In this document: positions 11,231 through 22,526 of the stretch, one piece after another
Layout: each line of letters opens with the position of its first letter
Numbering within the stretch: the first letter of the stretch is position 1
Assembly (NCBI GenBank): GCA_963585895.1
Contig: OY757904.1
Span: forward strand, 8,806,426 to 8,870,425
Direction of reading: 5' to 3'
From: Sepioteuthis lessoniana
Taxonomy: Eukaryota > Mollusca > Cephalopoda > Myopsida > Loliginidae
DNA length: 64,000 bases
Notes under the pieces: generated by a model
The model's database searches: none
Told to the model about the DNA's origin: nothing
What the model saw: the letters and a program-made list of their open reading frames with translations, nothing else
Made by a program: the position numbers and the translations under genes

Positions 11231-13480
11231 GAGAGTTTTTCACACTAACGTGAGCTGATGGTTTTTCTCTGGAGTTTCACTGAATCTTCTGGACTCTTCA
11301 CAGTGTTCTGGCCGATCTTAGTCTGGGTAGTCTCAACTTGTCTTCCACTCCTTTTACTATTTCTTTGGGGATCATTCCAAGTACACCAATAACAATTGGT
11401 ATCACCATCACCTCATTTTCAGTAGTTTCTTCAGCTCTCTAGCAAGGTCCAGATATTTGACCCTCTTTTCACCTTCTTTTAATTTTACACTGTGGTCTGC
11501 CAAGCCTACAAATTCCACCTCTTGGCAGGTTTTCTTTTTTGTCAACTATCAATAGGTGTGGTCGTCTGGTCAAAATTAGGGGATCCGATTGTAACTGAAA
11601 AGTTTGTACGTCTCATTCTCCAGGACGAATTCCAGGTTGTGCATATACCACTTGCTCGTATGGTCAAATTAAAATTTCTTGCATAATTCCCAGTGGATCC
11701 CTTTTCCCACCCTGTCGTGTCTAGTCTTATACTCTTTTTGCGCAAAATTACTGCATTCACTTATCATATGATTGATCGTTTCGGTCCTATCAATATATAA
11801 TCTACACTTGATATTTTGTTGCGTTATCTATTTTTGCTTTAACATAATTTGTCCTTATGGCGTTGTTTTGTGCTGTAATCAGAAGAGATTCAGTTTCCTT
11901 TCTTAGCTCTGACTAAGTCTTCTTGTGCCAGATTTTACTGGTTTGTCTCTTGAAATCCATATAATTGCTTTTCGTCTCACTTTTCTTTTTTAGTTATTGT
12001 CGTTCTGTTGATCCTTATGTTATTACTGGTTACTGTAATAAACCCTTTGTTCTTTTTTCATTTAGTCTTCTTGTATCTTCCGAGTGGGTAGCCCAGGTGT
12101 TTATCACTTTGATGAGATTCCTACTATATAGTAATTTTCTCATACTCCGGAGGTACTCTTTCATTTTTTTTTTCTTTCATTTCCGCTTGTTTGATGGTAT
12201 CCGCTTCCAATATTCCCAAGTACTTGTAACATTCCTTTTCTCCGAACATTCTGAATTTTTCATGATTTGGTTGTTCTATTCCTTCCGTTATTTGTCGTTT
12301 TCCTCTTCTCATTATTAGCATGGCACATTATTCTATGCTAAATCCAATCCCTATATTCTGACTTTATACTCTCACTGCCTGTATTAAGGTTTTCAATTTT
12401 TTTTTTTTTTTTTGCAGTTTGACGCCGTCTATGTACATTAGGTGGTTAATCTTTTCTTGCAGTTTATGAAGTTTGTATACGCTTGTGCATTTCCTAAGTA
12501 TGTAGCTGAGTGGCATCCTCACTACTACAAATTGTAATTGTGATAGTGCATCTGATTGGAATATACCTCTCTGAATTTTTAACTCAAGCTTTATCCTCCT
12601 GCTGTCAATTCCACTCCCCAGTTTTTCATAATTTTCTCAATGAACTTTATGACTTCGTTGGATGTCTTGTACAGTCTATTATTCAACTTTGTAAGACGAT
12701 ATGTCATGCCCTTGTGTAATAAATCAACACCATAGTTAAACTTTCGCGTCTCGTTTTGCTCTCCTTGTGGATGTGTCTGTATTGTCTCTGTATCTTTTTA
12801 GTTTTTCTTCTTTCGCCAATACGTTCAGATTTATTTCCTTGAGTTGCATCGTTTGATTCAATTCCGACGCTTTTTCTTCTTGTCCCACCATATTCTAGCG
12901 GTTTTCATCTGTTTAGGCATTTTTACTTGTTGACGTCGATTTCTTATCTGTGTTTCCTGTCTAATTTCCCTTCCACATTTTGAGTTTCTGTTCGTGTTCT
13001 TACCGGGAACACCGATTTTAGTACAGACTAATTCTTCCTGATAAGATCAGTTCGTTTAATTCCGTGATATTGTTCGTTGACATATGTGTTAATAATTCGG
13101 GGTTTTTTTTTTCAGTTTCTGCTTGGACTTTTTTCCAGTCTTGGTTCCTGAGTGATGGTAGTATTGTTTTTTTCGCAGACATCATCCTCTTTATAGTCTC
13201 TACATTCATTTTTCCTCTTGTGTTATTGTTTGTTCTATGTTTGGGTTTGTGGTATTTTGATTGTTATTACTTTACGGTTCATTTCACTTGGAGTGTTATT
13301 GTTTTTTCAGTATATGGTTTCTCAATTATTGTATTCGGGTTTTGTGGACTTGATTCCCTATTTATTGGTTGGTATATTTCTAATATTTCAAGATCAGAAA
13401 AAACAACTTTTCTTTATTATCGTCTTATCTTGATCAGCAATTCTTACGCTTTTTTCCACTCGTTTTGACAAATTTAAATT
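11231..13480 (-). pseudogene. Non-LTR element with restriction-like endonuclease, long decayed copy
   Basis: On the minus strand the protein can be followed from its N-terminal part to its last codons. It starts with a TLPSLRNQDWKKVQAETEK-like stretch at about 13,020-13,170, continuing with ITELNELI. The YKYLGILEADTIKQ segment of the reverse transcriptase is at about 12,190-12,235. The zinc-knuckle/endonuclease region lies at 11,540-11,860, including TRHDxVGKGIHWELCKKF and KWYMHN-like stretches in shifted frames. The C-terminal SVKLQRKTIS end is at about 11,250. Families with this order (RT, then Cys/His knuckle, then restriction-like endonuclease) include R2 and R4-type elements, which insert by target-primed reverse transcription. 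Numerous stops and frameshifts and a poly-T at 12,400 mark it as dead. The 5' limit could reach about 13,745. Confidence 0.85.
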
Positions 13481-14684
13481 ATTCTAGCATTCTACACTAT
13501 GACTATTCGTTTACATTTAGAGAGAAAATCAAGGAAACTATTTTCTTTTAGGACACAAATATGCCATTTCTTCGATAATACCGATAGAGAAAATACAAAG
13601 TTTAAATTTACCTTTTCTCTCGAAGTTTTCACTAATTGTACACCTGCCCTTCGGCCTTTTCTTCCTATTCTTTCTTGTCATTTTTTCGTCTGTCTTCTGA
13701 AGGGAGGAACTTCTGCCTGGTGTTATTTTCTCTCGTTTATAAAGTTATAAAGTTTATCACATGAGCAGTATTATTATCATTATCATATAACAGACTATTT
13801 CTGAATATTTTTAAGTGAATTTGATTCCGTTTTATATTAGCAACAACACTTACTACTTCTTTTTCAGAATGTAGCCTTGCCTGATGAACGTCAAAAGTTG
13901 AAACTGTTAGCTGCAATATATGGTTTTAATTTCTGATATAATGCCAATATATGACATGTTCCAGATTTCAAGTACTTGTTATAGATACTGCAACCTTGAA
14001 ACACGGTAATTATCCTTGTAACAGGAGAGCAAATGATGTTATTGACTCCGGGTTTTTTCTTCGGTTGAAGTCCTTTCCAGTTGAATGTAATCGTATTGGA
14101 AATATCATTAGATACATTTTTTATAAAATACACATATGAAAAGATTGTTATTTACACAAGCATGGATCGTGAGTATATATATGTAAATAGGTTTGTATAT
14201 ATGTATCTCCTGCCACATTTTTTTCAAGGAGCAAAGCCCACAGCAAACGTAGAACAAATATCATTATTTCAATTACTGACACCCAGCCTTCCGCTGCAGA
14301 AGCCATATTTAGCTGTCTTGTGTTCTTTGTTCCAAATAACTGACTTACCAACTGTTGAGATCAATAGTGTTCTTTACTTGACATCTGTCATTATTATTTA
14401 TCAAATTGTCAGCCCTCATGATGTCGTGAATTCACTATATCCATAAATTATGCGCATATGTTCTAGATTCTTTCTTAGGCATTTGTTTATTAGTGTCCTG
14501 AAAGTCCCCAGTTTTTGTTTGTTTGTTTGTTTGTTTTTTGTCGTCTAATGCTTCATTATCTGGGCGTACTTAGGAAGCAATAAGAATATTTTGGTACAAT
14601 TTGTGTTTAAATTCAACGATGTGTTAAAAAGATGCGTTTATATATTTTAGTTATAAAAGTAATTTAAACGACAGAAATTGTTGG
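13481..14684. other. Mostly unassigned; possible 5' end of the element before it
   Basis: The 13,500-13,745 part reads on the minus strand as a Lys/Arg/Glu-rich frame and may be the leader of the preceding retroelement. From 13,750 to 14,684 I see no family. A (GTTT)n stretch lies at about 14,515-14,540. Confidence 0.4.
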
Positions 14685-15715
14685 TACAAGGCTCGTTAAA
14701 TAAGTTTCCAGACTTTTTTGTATGGGCACTTTTGTTTATAGTACACACATGAAGCTCAAGTTCCCATTGAAATAATCTTCTCCGGCTGCAATGCACTTGT
14801 TGTACCGTTCCAACAACTTCCGGACGGCCCCATGGAAGTCCTCTTTTGTGAGCATGTCAATGACCTTCATCACAGCCTCTTTCATCTCCTAAATTGTCTC
14901 ATAACCACAGCCTCTGGGCTTAGGGAATAAGCAAAAGTCATAGGGAGCAAGGGCTGGACTATAGGGAAGGTGAGGAACTATCTTGATGCCCATCTTGAAC
15001 AAATAGTCTGTGACAAGGATGGAGTTGTGGACTGGTGCATTATCCTGCTGGAAATGCCACTGACCCGATTTGAAGAGTGCTGGCCTCTTCCCAAGGAATC
15101 TCTTCCTGAACTCCCTTTAAACCTCAACATAGTATTCCTTGTTGACTGACTGTCCAGAGGGAACCCAGTGCATGTAGATCAAGCCAGTGTTGTCAAAAAA
15201 AGGGATCATCAAAAGTTTGTGGGTGGATTTGCTCTGTCTGGCCTACTTGGGTCTGGGAGAGCCAGCATGCTTCCACTGGGAACTCTGTCTCTTGGTAGAT
15301 CCAGCTTTCATCGCAGGTCACCAGAGCATCAAGAACTGCTGGATCTAAATTGATTAGCTCGACCATCTCCTTGCTGTCATGACAACGTCTTTCTTTCTGA
15401 TCTTCTCTGAGCACCCTCGGGACAAACATCGCGCAAATCTTCCGCATCTTCACTTGCACGCGAATAATTGTGTTTACAGTTCCCACACTGACATCAAACT
15501 GTGCATTTATTGACTCTATAGACACATGACGGTCCTTATCCATGAAATTCTTTATTTGGCCAATCAACTCTGGTGTATTGACTTCCTTACTCCTCCCACA
15601 CCTCTCATAATCCCTCACAGACTCCCTGCCTTCATTGAATCTCATGTTTCACTGCTCCTTCCTTGAATCTTCATGTTTCACTGCTTTTTCAGTTCTCCAG
15701 CAAGTTATTTAACAA
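14685..15715 (-). mobile_element. Mariner-family DNA transposon relic
   Basis: The element contains a broken mariner transposase on the minus strand. The left end begins near 14,689 with ACAAGGCTCGTTAAATAAGT, which looks like a terminal inverted repeat. A weaker match in inverse orientation, AGTTATTTAACAATG, lies at about 15,700-15,715 and may be the right end. Mariners move by cut and paste into TA sites. The N-terminal part of the gene seems shortened and a 28-bp tandem duplication (GCAGTGAAACATGA... on the minus strand) lies at about 15,634-15,690, so this copy is defective. Confidence 0.8.
14745..15650 (-). pseudogene. Mariner transposase, frameshifted
   Basis: A 150-codon frame (15,193-15,645) starts MRFNEGRESVRDYERCGRSK. 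It covers the second helix-turn-helix and a WVPHEL-like region, then ALVTCDESWIY with the first catalytic Asp. A frameshift in a T-run at about 15,197 moves the reading to another frame, which continues MHWVPSGQSVNKEYY, HFQQDNAPVHNS (second Asp) and YSPALAPYDF (third Asp). There are 34 residues between the second and third Asp, the DD34D spacing of mariners. Further stops lie in between, for example just before a REFRKRF stretch. The first helix-turn-helix (normally about 50 residues) is missing. The ancestral enzyme would bind the inverted repeats and catalyse transposition; this copy cannot. Confidence 0.88.
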
Positions 15716-16100
15716 TGATTTTGTTTTCTTTTGTTTCACTCGATGGTCTGCTATAATGGTAAAATCCACAAGACTACATGTTCTTTTCTTTTTGTTAATC
15801 AAATCTAAGTCTGATCTTCTGGTCTCGTACACTATTTTTCAATCCTGTTAAATCTTAATATTTTGCACAATTCTCGGTAAATCACCTTTCCTACCCAGTC
15901 GTGGCTACTCTGGTATTCCTTTCGTGCCAGTTTGTTGCATTCACCTATTCAATGAACCGTTTCATCTTTGTCACCATATAACTTACACTTGCTATTCACT
16001 TGTGTAATATCAATTTTTGCTTTAGCATAATTTGTTCTTAAGGCATTATTTTGTGCTACAGTTTAAAAAAAATATTTTCTTTCCTGAGATTTCTTTTGGC
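15716..16100 (-). mobile_element. Restriction-like-endonuclease non-LTR element, internal fragment
   Basis: The minus strand reads QNNALRTNYAKAKID, then CKLYGDKDETVH (the Cys/His knuckle, with one Cys changed), then CNKLARKEYQSSHDWVGKVI and YRELCKILRF, then a frame-shifted KRKEHVVLWILPL stretch at the endonuclease core. These are consecutive pieces of the C-terminal third of the family protein. The fragment stops where the mariner relic begins, in the middle of the endonuclease core. Confidence 0.82.
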
Positions 16101-17090
16101 CTACATTCTATTCTAAAATGACACCCAATCCGAAATATGGTTTTTACGGTGTAAAATTGCACTCGACACAAAGTATTGGGCTAATGAATTATAATAAAAC
16201 AATACTCATCTTGAAATATTGGACTCATCGATTCAAAGTTTTAACTAATCCATTATAAATCATTTCTCGGGAGAAAAAAAAACGAGACTTTGATAATGTG
16301 CGCGGAAATACAAATCGAAGTTCAGTGGTTGTAAGAGAAAAATATGTTCGTGTCTCAAAATCTAATTATAACTGAAAATTCTACACAAGATAACTTCATA
16401 TCATTAACATTGTTAATAGTGTCACGCAATATTGAATTACTACCACTACTACAAATATAATTTTAAATAGTAAAAGAAGTGAAGAGATAAACTATGTGAA
16501 AAAAAAACCCTGAGAAATCAACATAGGTTGTAAAATAAATGTAATATTGTCCTGCTTGACTTTACAGTTTCTTTACATGTCCTTTGCTATCGTCTCGGGG
16601 CAAAATGTTGTTTTAAAGCAAATTGTACATGAAATTATTTATACACCAATAGGAATCTTTTGTGGATTAAATCTCGGATATTGTAGTAAAAAATGAAAAG
16701 AAAAAGAATGAATAACTGGTTCTCAGAAACGATGTTTAAAAATAATTTTTGAACGTGTTTAAATGAAAAGATTTTAGAGACCAACGTTAATTTCTTTGAA
16801 GATAAAATCCAACTAATCATTTTTTTTAATATCTCAAACAAATATTGTTTTGTCCATTTTTTATCTGGATTGCAATTACTTCATATTTTTCAAATTATGA
16901 ATTCTTTTGGAATTTAACGGAACACGCTAACCAAAAATAACTACATTCTTCCAGTTGAAAGGAAAAGTTCCTGAGTACTGAAGCATACGAATATTTTCAC
17001 AGAGGGAGTTAATTCCCTTTGTAATTCATTAGCTCTTCATCAAAAACTGTTGTTTTCGTTTTGTTTTCGTTTTGTTTTGTTTTGTTTTAA
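16101..17090. other. Unassigned AT-rich stretch
   Basis: No recognised gene or repeat. GTTTT units occur at about 17,050-17,088. Confidence 0.5.
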
Positions 17091-17099
17091 CAAAAAAAA

Positions 17100-17595
17100 A
17101 AACATTAGTAATGATTAGTATTATCCTTAATTTTCCTAAATCTAGTTGTTTTTTCACGAATTTCTGTCACTCATTACTGATAATTTTGACAAGTATTATC
17201 TTTTATTTTCCGAAATCTAGTAAGTTTTTTTTACCAATCTCTGTCAATTATTGCAAATAATTATTAGTATTATCCTTCATCTTCCTAAATCCAATTGCTT
17301 TTTTACGAATCTTTGACAATCATTACTCTTATGATTTTGACTAGTATCATCTTCCAAATCTAATTTGGTTTTTTGACGAATCTCTGGCTATGATAACGAA
17401 TAGAATTTTGACTAGTATTTTTATTTATCTTCCTAAATCAATACTAGAATTAGGAAGATGAATGATAATACCAGTCAAAATTCTAATGATAATACTAGTC
17501 AAAATATTTTAGACGAATCTCAATCCTTATTATTAACAAATTCTACTAGAATTATCCTTCATCTTTCTAATTCTAATTTTTTTTTTTTCAGGTTG
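17100..17595. repeat. Diverged tandem repeat, unit about 75 bp, part inverted
   Basis: Five or so units start with GTATTATCC/TTCATCTTCCTAAAT and end with a GATTTTGACTA-like word; starts fall near 17,110, 17,194, 17,268, 17,345 and 17,416. From about 17,445 to 17,515 the same words (AGGAAGATGAATGATAATAC, AGTCAAAATTCTAATGATAA) run in the opposite sense, giving an inverted segment. A 127-codon frame that starts at 17,458 is a by-product. Confidence 0.75.
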
Positions 17596-17734
17596 ATCCT
17601 CGGTCAATCAGTATTATTTAAAATTTCACCTGTTATTATACTTCCTCTTCCTAATTTTTGTACCTTTTTAAATGAACCACTGTCAAAAATCTATATTATT
17701 CTGAGTCATTCGGACTTTTTTCCTCGTCTTTATT

Positions 17735-18045
17735 ACTATATATATAACGTTTCGGCCGATGTGCCCTTCGGGCTTCTTCAGGTGTTTTTTGTTAAAGTGG
17801 AAAACCTTCTTATCGAACTCAGTTTATATTGTTCTGAGTGAAATAATCTGGATGTTGCAGATTCAATCCTGACGAAAGGCAAAAATATCAAGAAATAATT
17901 AACATAGCTTAACACTTGTACTCGCTCATAGTTAGCGAAAATAGAACAATCTACTCTAGAACAATTTAGTAAAGTTCGAACTCGCTAACCTTCCAGGCAA
18001 CAGTCCAGCACGTTACCCATTACGCCACAGATTTCCCGCTCTCAA
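17735..18045 (-). mobile_element. SINE E copy (tRNA-derived), minus strand
   Basis: On the minus strand the right end carries a tRNA-like head with an A-box-like TGGCGTAATGGGTAACG and a B-box-like GCGAGTTCGAAC. The left end carries a conserved 3' block, ACCTGAAGAAGCCC followed by GGCCGAAACGT, shared with the copy at 59.2 kb. The order of head, 3' block and a TCCGAA/ACTCAGAATAAT-like trailer agrees in both copies. Body sequence between is diverged. Confidence 0.7.
17748..17783 (-). other. Hairpin flanked by CTGAAGA and GAAAC (hammerhead-like layout)
   Basis: Reads CTGAAGA, then A, then a GCCCGAAGGGC hairpin and ACATCGGCC, then GAAAC on the minus strand. A hammerhead ribozyme core has CUGANGA, a stem, then GAAA. 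Here one extra A follows the first box and the stem pairing is off-centre, so this is a resemblance only. Confidence 0.3.
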
Positions 18046-18234
18046 AATATCTTACATTTTTAAATCAATTTTGTTAATTTCAGTTATCGTTGCATAACTC
18101 CGAAGAAAATGTTTAAAATAAGTTAAGAATTAAAAACTTAATATCCTTACAAGAAAATTAATCTCGTTTATTTTCTTGCATCAAACACTTACATTTCTTC
18201 ATTTTGCTTATCACAAGTAGATTTTGTATAGTAA

Positions 18235-18385
18235 TTGACTATATGAGAACTGGTTGGTTTCCCGCTACAACAGTGATCCATGATGATAATGATGCTTCTA
18301 TTTTTCGAATGGGTGAAGGGTTCTATTTAGAATTTTATCACCATTATAACAAGAATTTAGATGAGTTAAAATAACGTAGACAACA
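18235..18385 (-). repeat. Interspersed repeat F, copy 3 (inverted)
   Basis: Reverse complement shows AATAGAAGCATCATTATCAT, CATGGATCACTGTTG and GCGGGAAACCAACCAGTTCT in the same order as the F copy at 5.56-5.79 kb. Confidence 0.5.
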
Positions 18386-18440
18386 TAATAATTCAGATGT
18401 ACATTGGTCAGGAAATTCCTTTATTCTTTTTAGTTAAAGT

Positions 18441-18452
18441 ATTTTAGGTATT
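18441..18452 (+). repeat. 12-bp target-site duplication, left
   Basis: ATTTTAGGTATT directly before the element start; the same 12 bp recur directly after its ATG tail at 22,527-22,538. Confidence 0.85.
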
Positions 18453-18618
18453 AAGCCAAATTGATATTAGCCTATCCACATGTCAGCGAACAAGGCAGAA
18501 TGTTTTTGAATATCTTCTATCGAATAATTTAAAAATTCGTAAAGAAAGCCCTAACAGAAGTTTAGAAGAAAAAGAAAAAGCCTACAACGCCTAATGCTAC
18601 CACAGCCCCCCCCCCAAG
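18453..18618 (+). repeat. 5'-UTR direct repeat, unit 1
   Basis: Starts AAGCCAAATTGATATTAGCC and ends in a poly-C tract. It is the very 5' end of the element. Confidence 0.9.
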
Positions 18619-18902
18619 AGTAAGGGAAAACAACAACAAAAAAAAACACGAATTCTCCCCTCCACCCCAGTAGACCGCCCCCAAAGCTACCTAAAATTTC
18701 AGTAGTAAATAAAAATCAAAACGAAGAAGAAGCATTTGAACTCAGGAGCCAAGTGGAAGAAATATGTCAATATTGGTCAGTATGTCTTTAAGTCCTATCA
18801 ATTTAAAATGCTGAATTTTACAAAATGTTATGCTGTATTTTGTTTGTGAAATAATGCTTAAACTATGCGTTTTAAATGTAAAGACACGCTTACTCTACTA
18901 TA

Positions 18903-19071
18903 AAGCCAAATTGATATTAGCCTATCCACATGTCAGCGAACAAGGCAGAATGTTTTTGAATATCTTCTATCGAATAATTTAAAAATTCGTAAAGAAAGCC
19001 CTAACAGTAGTTTAGAAGAAAAAGAAAAAGCCTACAACGCCTAATGCTACCACAGCCCCCCCCCCCCCAAG
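18903..19071 (+). repeat. 5'-UTR direct repeat, unit 2
   Basis: Repeats unit 1 exactly 450 bp downstream. By eye there is one substitution (CAGAAG to CAGTAG) and a longer poly-C tract. The repeats may mark two promoter-bearing monomers, as in tandem 5'-UTRs of some LINEs; promoter function is an inference. Confidence 0.9.
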
Positions 19072-19479
19072 AAAAAAAAAATTTAAGCTCTATAATACCT
19101 GAAGCCTGCTAGGCTCCCAACTGTAGAAAAAAAAATAAATGAAAAACCCAGGAAAAGTCCCAATACAGCAAAAAAAAAAAGCACAAGTCAGTACTAGGGA
19201 AAGTCATACGAAAGTACCTTAATGTTGGACTTTAACTAAGTTAAAATTTAAACCAAAATTACCCCCCCCTTTTTTTTACGTACACATGGGAAGCAGCATG
19301 ATGTACGTAAAGGTATTTGAATAAACCCATGGACGACCAAACTCAATACCCAAATGGGTCCTGGACGTGAGTTTGACGACTTTACGCTCAGGATCGCTAG
19401 TTCGATCGGGGAACTACTGCTGCTCCTCTATAAGAGTGGCTTCTATAGAAGAGAATAAAACAGCCATCGAAAGATAACC

Positions 19480-22400
19480 ATGACCCACACTCAAACCACT
19501 TACACAAACCGCATCGCTCTTCGCGCGGGTAAAAAAGGGGCGCGTCCTGCTGAGGTGGGAGCCCTGGCCTCGGTGTTCGAAAAATCAGCTACAGAGCTCA
19601 AACAATCAAAACTACTAAAATGCAAGCAAACACTACAAATATCCACATTTAACGTAAGAACCTTAAATAGAATAGGACAACTCCCAGAGCTAATCGCATC
19701 GGCCGAAGAACATAAGATAGACATAATATGCATACAAGAACACAGATACACGCACACAGAAGATATCAAATATCACGAAACTGGCAATGGATGGTCGCTC
19801 GCCACTGTATCCGCATGGAGAAACTCTGTCAACGCCGCAGTAGGAGGGGTAGGATTACTTATAGGACCTAGGGCACTAAAAACGCTTAATAGCGTTGAGA
19901 AAATACAACCTAGAATGATGGCAGCTACATTTAACGGAAATCCCAGAGCAACAATCATCTCATGCTACAGCCCCACCAATGTTAGTGAAGAAAATGAACT
20001 AGTCACCTTCTACGATGAGTTATCCTCATTAGTGCGTAGCATCCCGAGACACAACATGTTAGTCATTGGCGGAGACATGAATGCCCAAATCGGGAAAAAC
20101 GGAAACAACAAATACAGCCTCCACAACACGTCAAATAGGAATGGGCAACATCTAACAGATTTCATGATAGAAAATAGATTAGCATGCCTCAATACAAACT
20201 ACCAAAAAAGAGAGGGCAAACTATGGACATACACGTACGCAAACAATACTAAAGCACAGATAGACTACGTCCTTGTAAACAAGAAATGGAAGAATAGTGC
20301 ATTGAATTGTGAGGCATACTCCTCTTTTGAGGGTGTGTCCACCGATCACCGAATAGTCACGGCAAAAATACGGTTAAGCCTACGAAAAAACGCCAAACGA
20401 ACAGCGACCACCAAACACTATGACTGGGCCCTATTAAACAACAAAGATGTAAGAGATAAATACGTATTAGAATTAAGAAACAGATTCGAAACACTACAAG
20501 AAAAGACGGAAAAAAGTACACCAAACGACGAATACGAAAATTTCGTCAATGCACACCTCGAGGCAGCAGCAAAATACATTCCAACAAAAATTAAAACTAA
20601 ATATAGAGTCCCATGGGAAACTTTAGCAGTGAGAGAAAAACGTGCACTAGTGAAAACAGCCTCCAAAAACTATCGAAAAAACCCAACAAACACAAATGCC
20701 TTAAAACTAAAAACGGCACAATATCAATTAGCAGGCATATATATAAAGGAACAGACAGAATACATTCAAAATCAGATAGATAAGATTAGAGACTCGGTGA
20801 AAGATAGACAATCCAGAATAGTCTGGCAAACAATAAACGAAGTGAGCAGAAGAAAGAACACAGCCAAAGCAAAACTTAGAGCAGCAAACCAACAAGAAAG
20901 AATAAAACTGTGGAAACAGCACTTCGAAAACTTACTTGAAAACCCACCAAAAATAACGCATGAACCAATCACCAGAATAATTAGCAAACAATTAGACATT
21001 AAACTAGGACCGTTCACACAAGAAGAACTCGACTCGGTTCTCAGAAAAATTAAAAATAGGAAAGCTGCAGGGCTGGACGAAATTCCCCCGGAAGTATGGA
21101 AGACCAGACAATTCGACAACATACTGCTCCGACACTGCAACGCAGTATACAATCAAAATCCGATAGATAGATGGATGAAGGGATGCATACTCCCCTTCCC
21201 TAAAAAGGGGGACCTCGGATTAGCCAAAAACTACCGAGGCATAACACTTACATCCATAGCTGCCAAAATCTACAATGCCCTACTACGAAACCGAATAGAA
21301 CCCAAAATCGACAAGATACTTAGAAAAAACCAAAATGGCTTCCGAAGAAATAGATCCACGACCTCACAAATATTAACCATCCGCAGAATCCTTGAAGGTG
21401 TACGGGCAAAGAACCTACAAGCGACATTAATATTTGTCGACTTTACCAAGGCTTTCGACTCCATTCACAGAGGAAAGATGGAACAAATCCTACTAGCGTA
21501 CGGCATACCTAAAGAAACCGTAGCGGCAATAACGATTCTCTATAGAAACACTAAAGTAAAAGTACGATCACCCGATGGAGACAAAGAATACTTTGACATT
21601 GTAGCAGGAGTACTACAAAGGGACACACTGGCCCCGTACATCTTTATCATTTGTCTAGACTAGGTACTTAGAACATCGATTGACAAAATTAAAGAGAATG
21701 GCTTCGAACTGACGAAGAAAAGAAGCAGAAGATACCCCGCAACAACAATTACCGATGCCGACTACGCCGATGACATAGCGATACTGGCAAATACACCTGA
21801 CCAAGCCGAAACACTTCTACATAGTTTGGAACGAGCAGCAGCAAGCATAGGCCTCTATGTTAATGCACACAAAACGGAATATATGTGCTATAACCAAGCG
21901 GGGGACATCTCCACTCTAGAAGGAACCCCACTTAAACTAGTAGACAAATTCACGTACCTAGGAAGCAGCGTCGAATCAACCGAAAAGGACATCGAAACGA
22001 GGTTAACGAAGGCATGGACAGCTGTCAATAGGCTATCGATTATATGGAAATCAGACCTAACCGATAAAATGAAACGCAGTTTCTTCCAGGCAGCGGGCAC
22101 ATCGATACTGCTATATGGATGCACTACATGGACGCTAACAAAACGGCTGGAGAAGAAACTAGATGGCAATTACACAAGAATGCTGCGTGCAATCCTGAAC
22201 AAGTCCTGGCAGCAACACCCCACAAGACACCAACTGTACGGCCACCTGCCCCCTATCACGAAAACTTTTCAAGTTAGACGAACCAGACATGCAGGACACT
22301 GCTGGAAAAGCAGAGATGAACTCATAAGAGATGTACTCTTATGGATCCCCACACATGGCCGCGCAAAAGCAGGACGACCAGCTCGAACGTACATTCAGCA

Positions 22401-22509
22401 GCTATGTGAGGATACAGGTTGTTGTCCTGAAGACCTACCAAGGGCGATGAACGATAGGGAGGAGTGGCGACAGAGGGTCAGGGATATCCGTGCTGCCAGC
22501 ACGATATGA
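19480..22509 (+). pseudogene. APE endonuclease-reverse transcriptase ORF with one nonsense codon
   Basis: From ATG at 19,480 the frame runs 727 codons to TAG (21,661-21,663), then continues in the same frame for 281 more codons to TGA at 22,507. Residues 50-300 are an APE-like endonuclease. It shows STFNVRTLN (Asn58), ICIQEHR (Glu87), CYSPTN, GGDMNA (Asp199, Asn201), QIDYV (Asp262) and STDHR (Asp289, His290). Residues 300-500 are a linker. The reverse transcriptase follows with AAGLDEIPPE (529), NYRGITLTS (584), QNGFRRNRST (618), FVDFTKAFD (catalytic Asp654) and YADD (762-765, at 21,763), the YADD lying beyond the stop. In the next motif, GVLQRD, the usual Gly of QGD is Arg. The C-terminal domain has RTRHAGHCWKSRDEL and GRPARTYIQQLC. 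Without read-through the product lacks the YADD catalytic pair. Confidence 0.92.
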
Positions 22510-22526
22510 TGATGATGATGATGATG

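Larger units (their letters stand above)
18453..22526 (+). mobile_element. Full-length RTE-like non-LTR retrotransposon (4.07 kb)
   Basis: Bounded by a perfect 12-bp target-site duplication. It has a 1.03-kb 5'-UTR with a duplicated segment, one long protein-coding region (19,480-22,509) and a very short 3' end made of ATG/GATGATG units (22,506-22,526). Such simple-trinucleotide 3' ends and an APE-type endonuclease fused to reverse transcriptase are the hallmarks of RTE-clade elements. These copy themselves by nicking the target and priming reverse transcription there. One internal TAG separates this copy from an intact frame, so the insertion is recent compared with the other copies here. 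A sister copy at about 30.8-32.7 kb shares its 5'-UTR, including GGACTTTAACTAAGTTAAAA and GTTCGATCGGGGAACTAC. Confidence 0.92.

Noticed and set aside
17458-17841. 127-codon open frame
   Set aside because: Starts inside the 75-bp tandem repeat and ends in SINE E; no protein family.
20418-21152. Minus-strand open frames opposite the RTE-like protein
   Set aside because: Antisense shadows of the coding frame; no independent motif.
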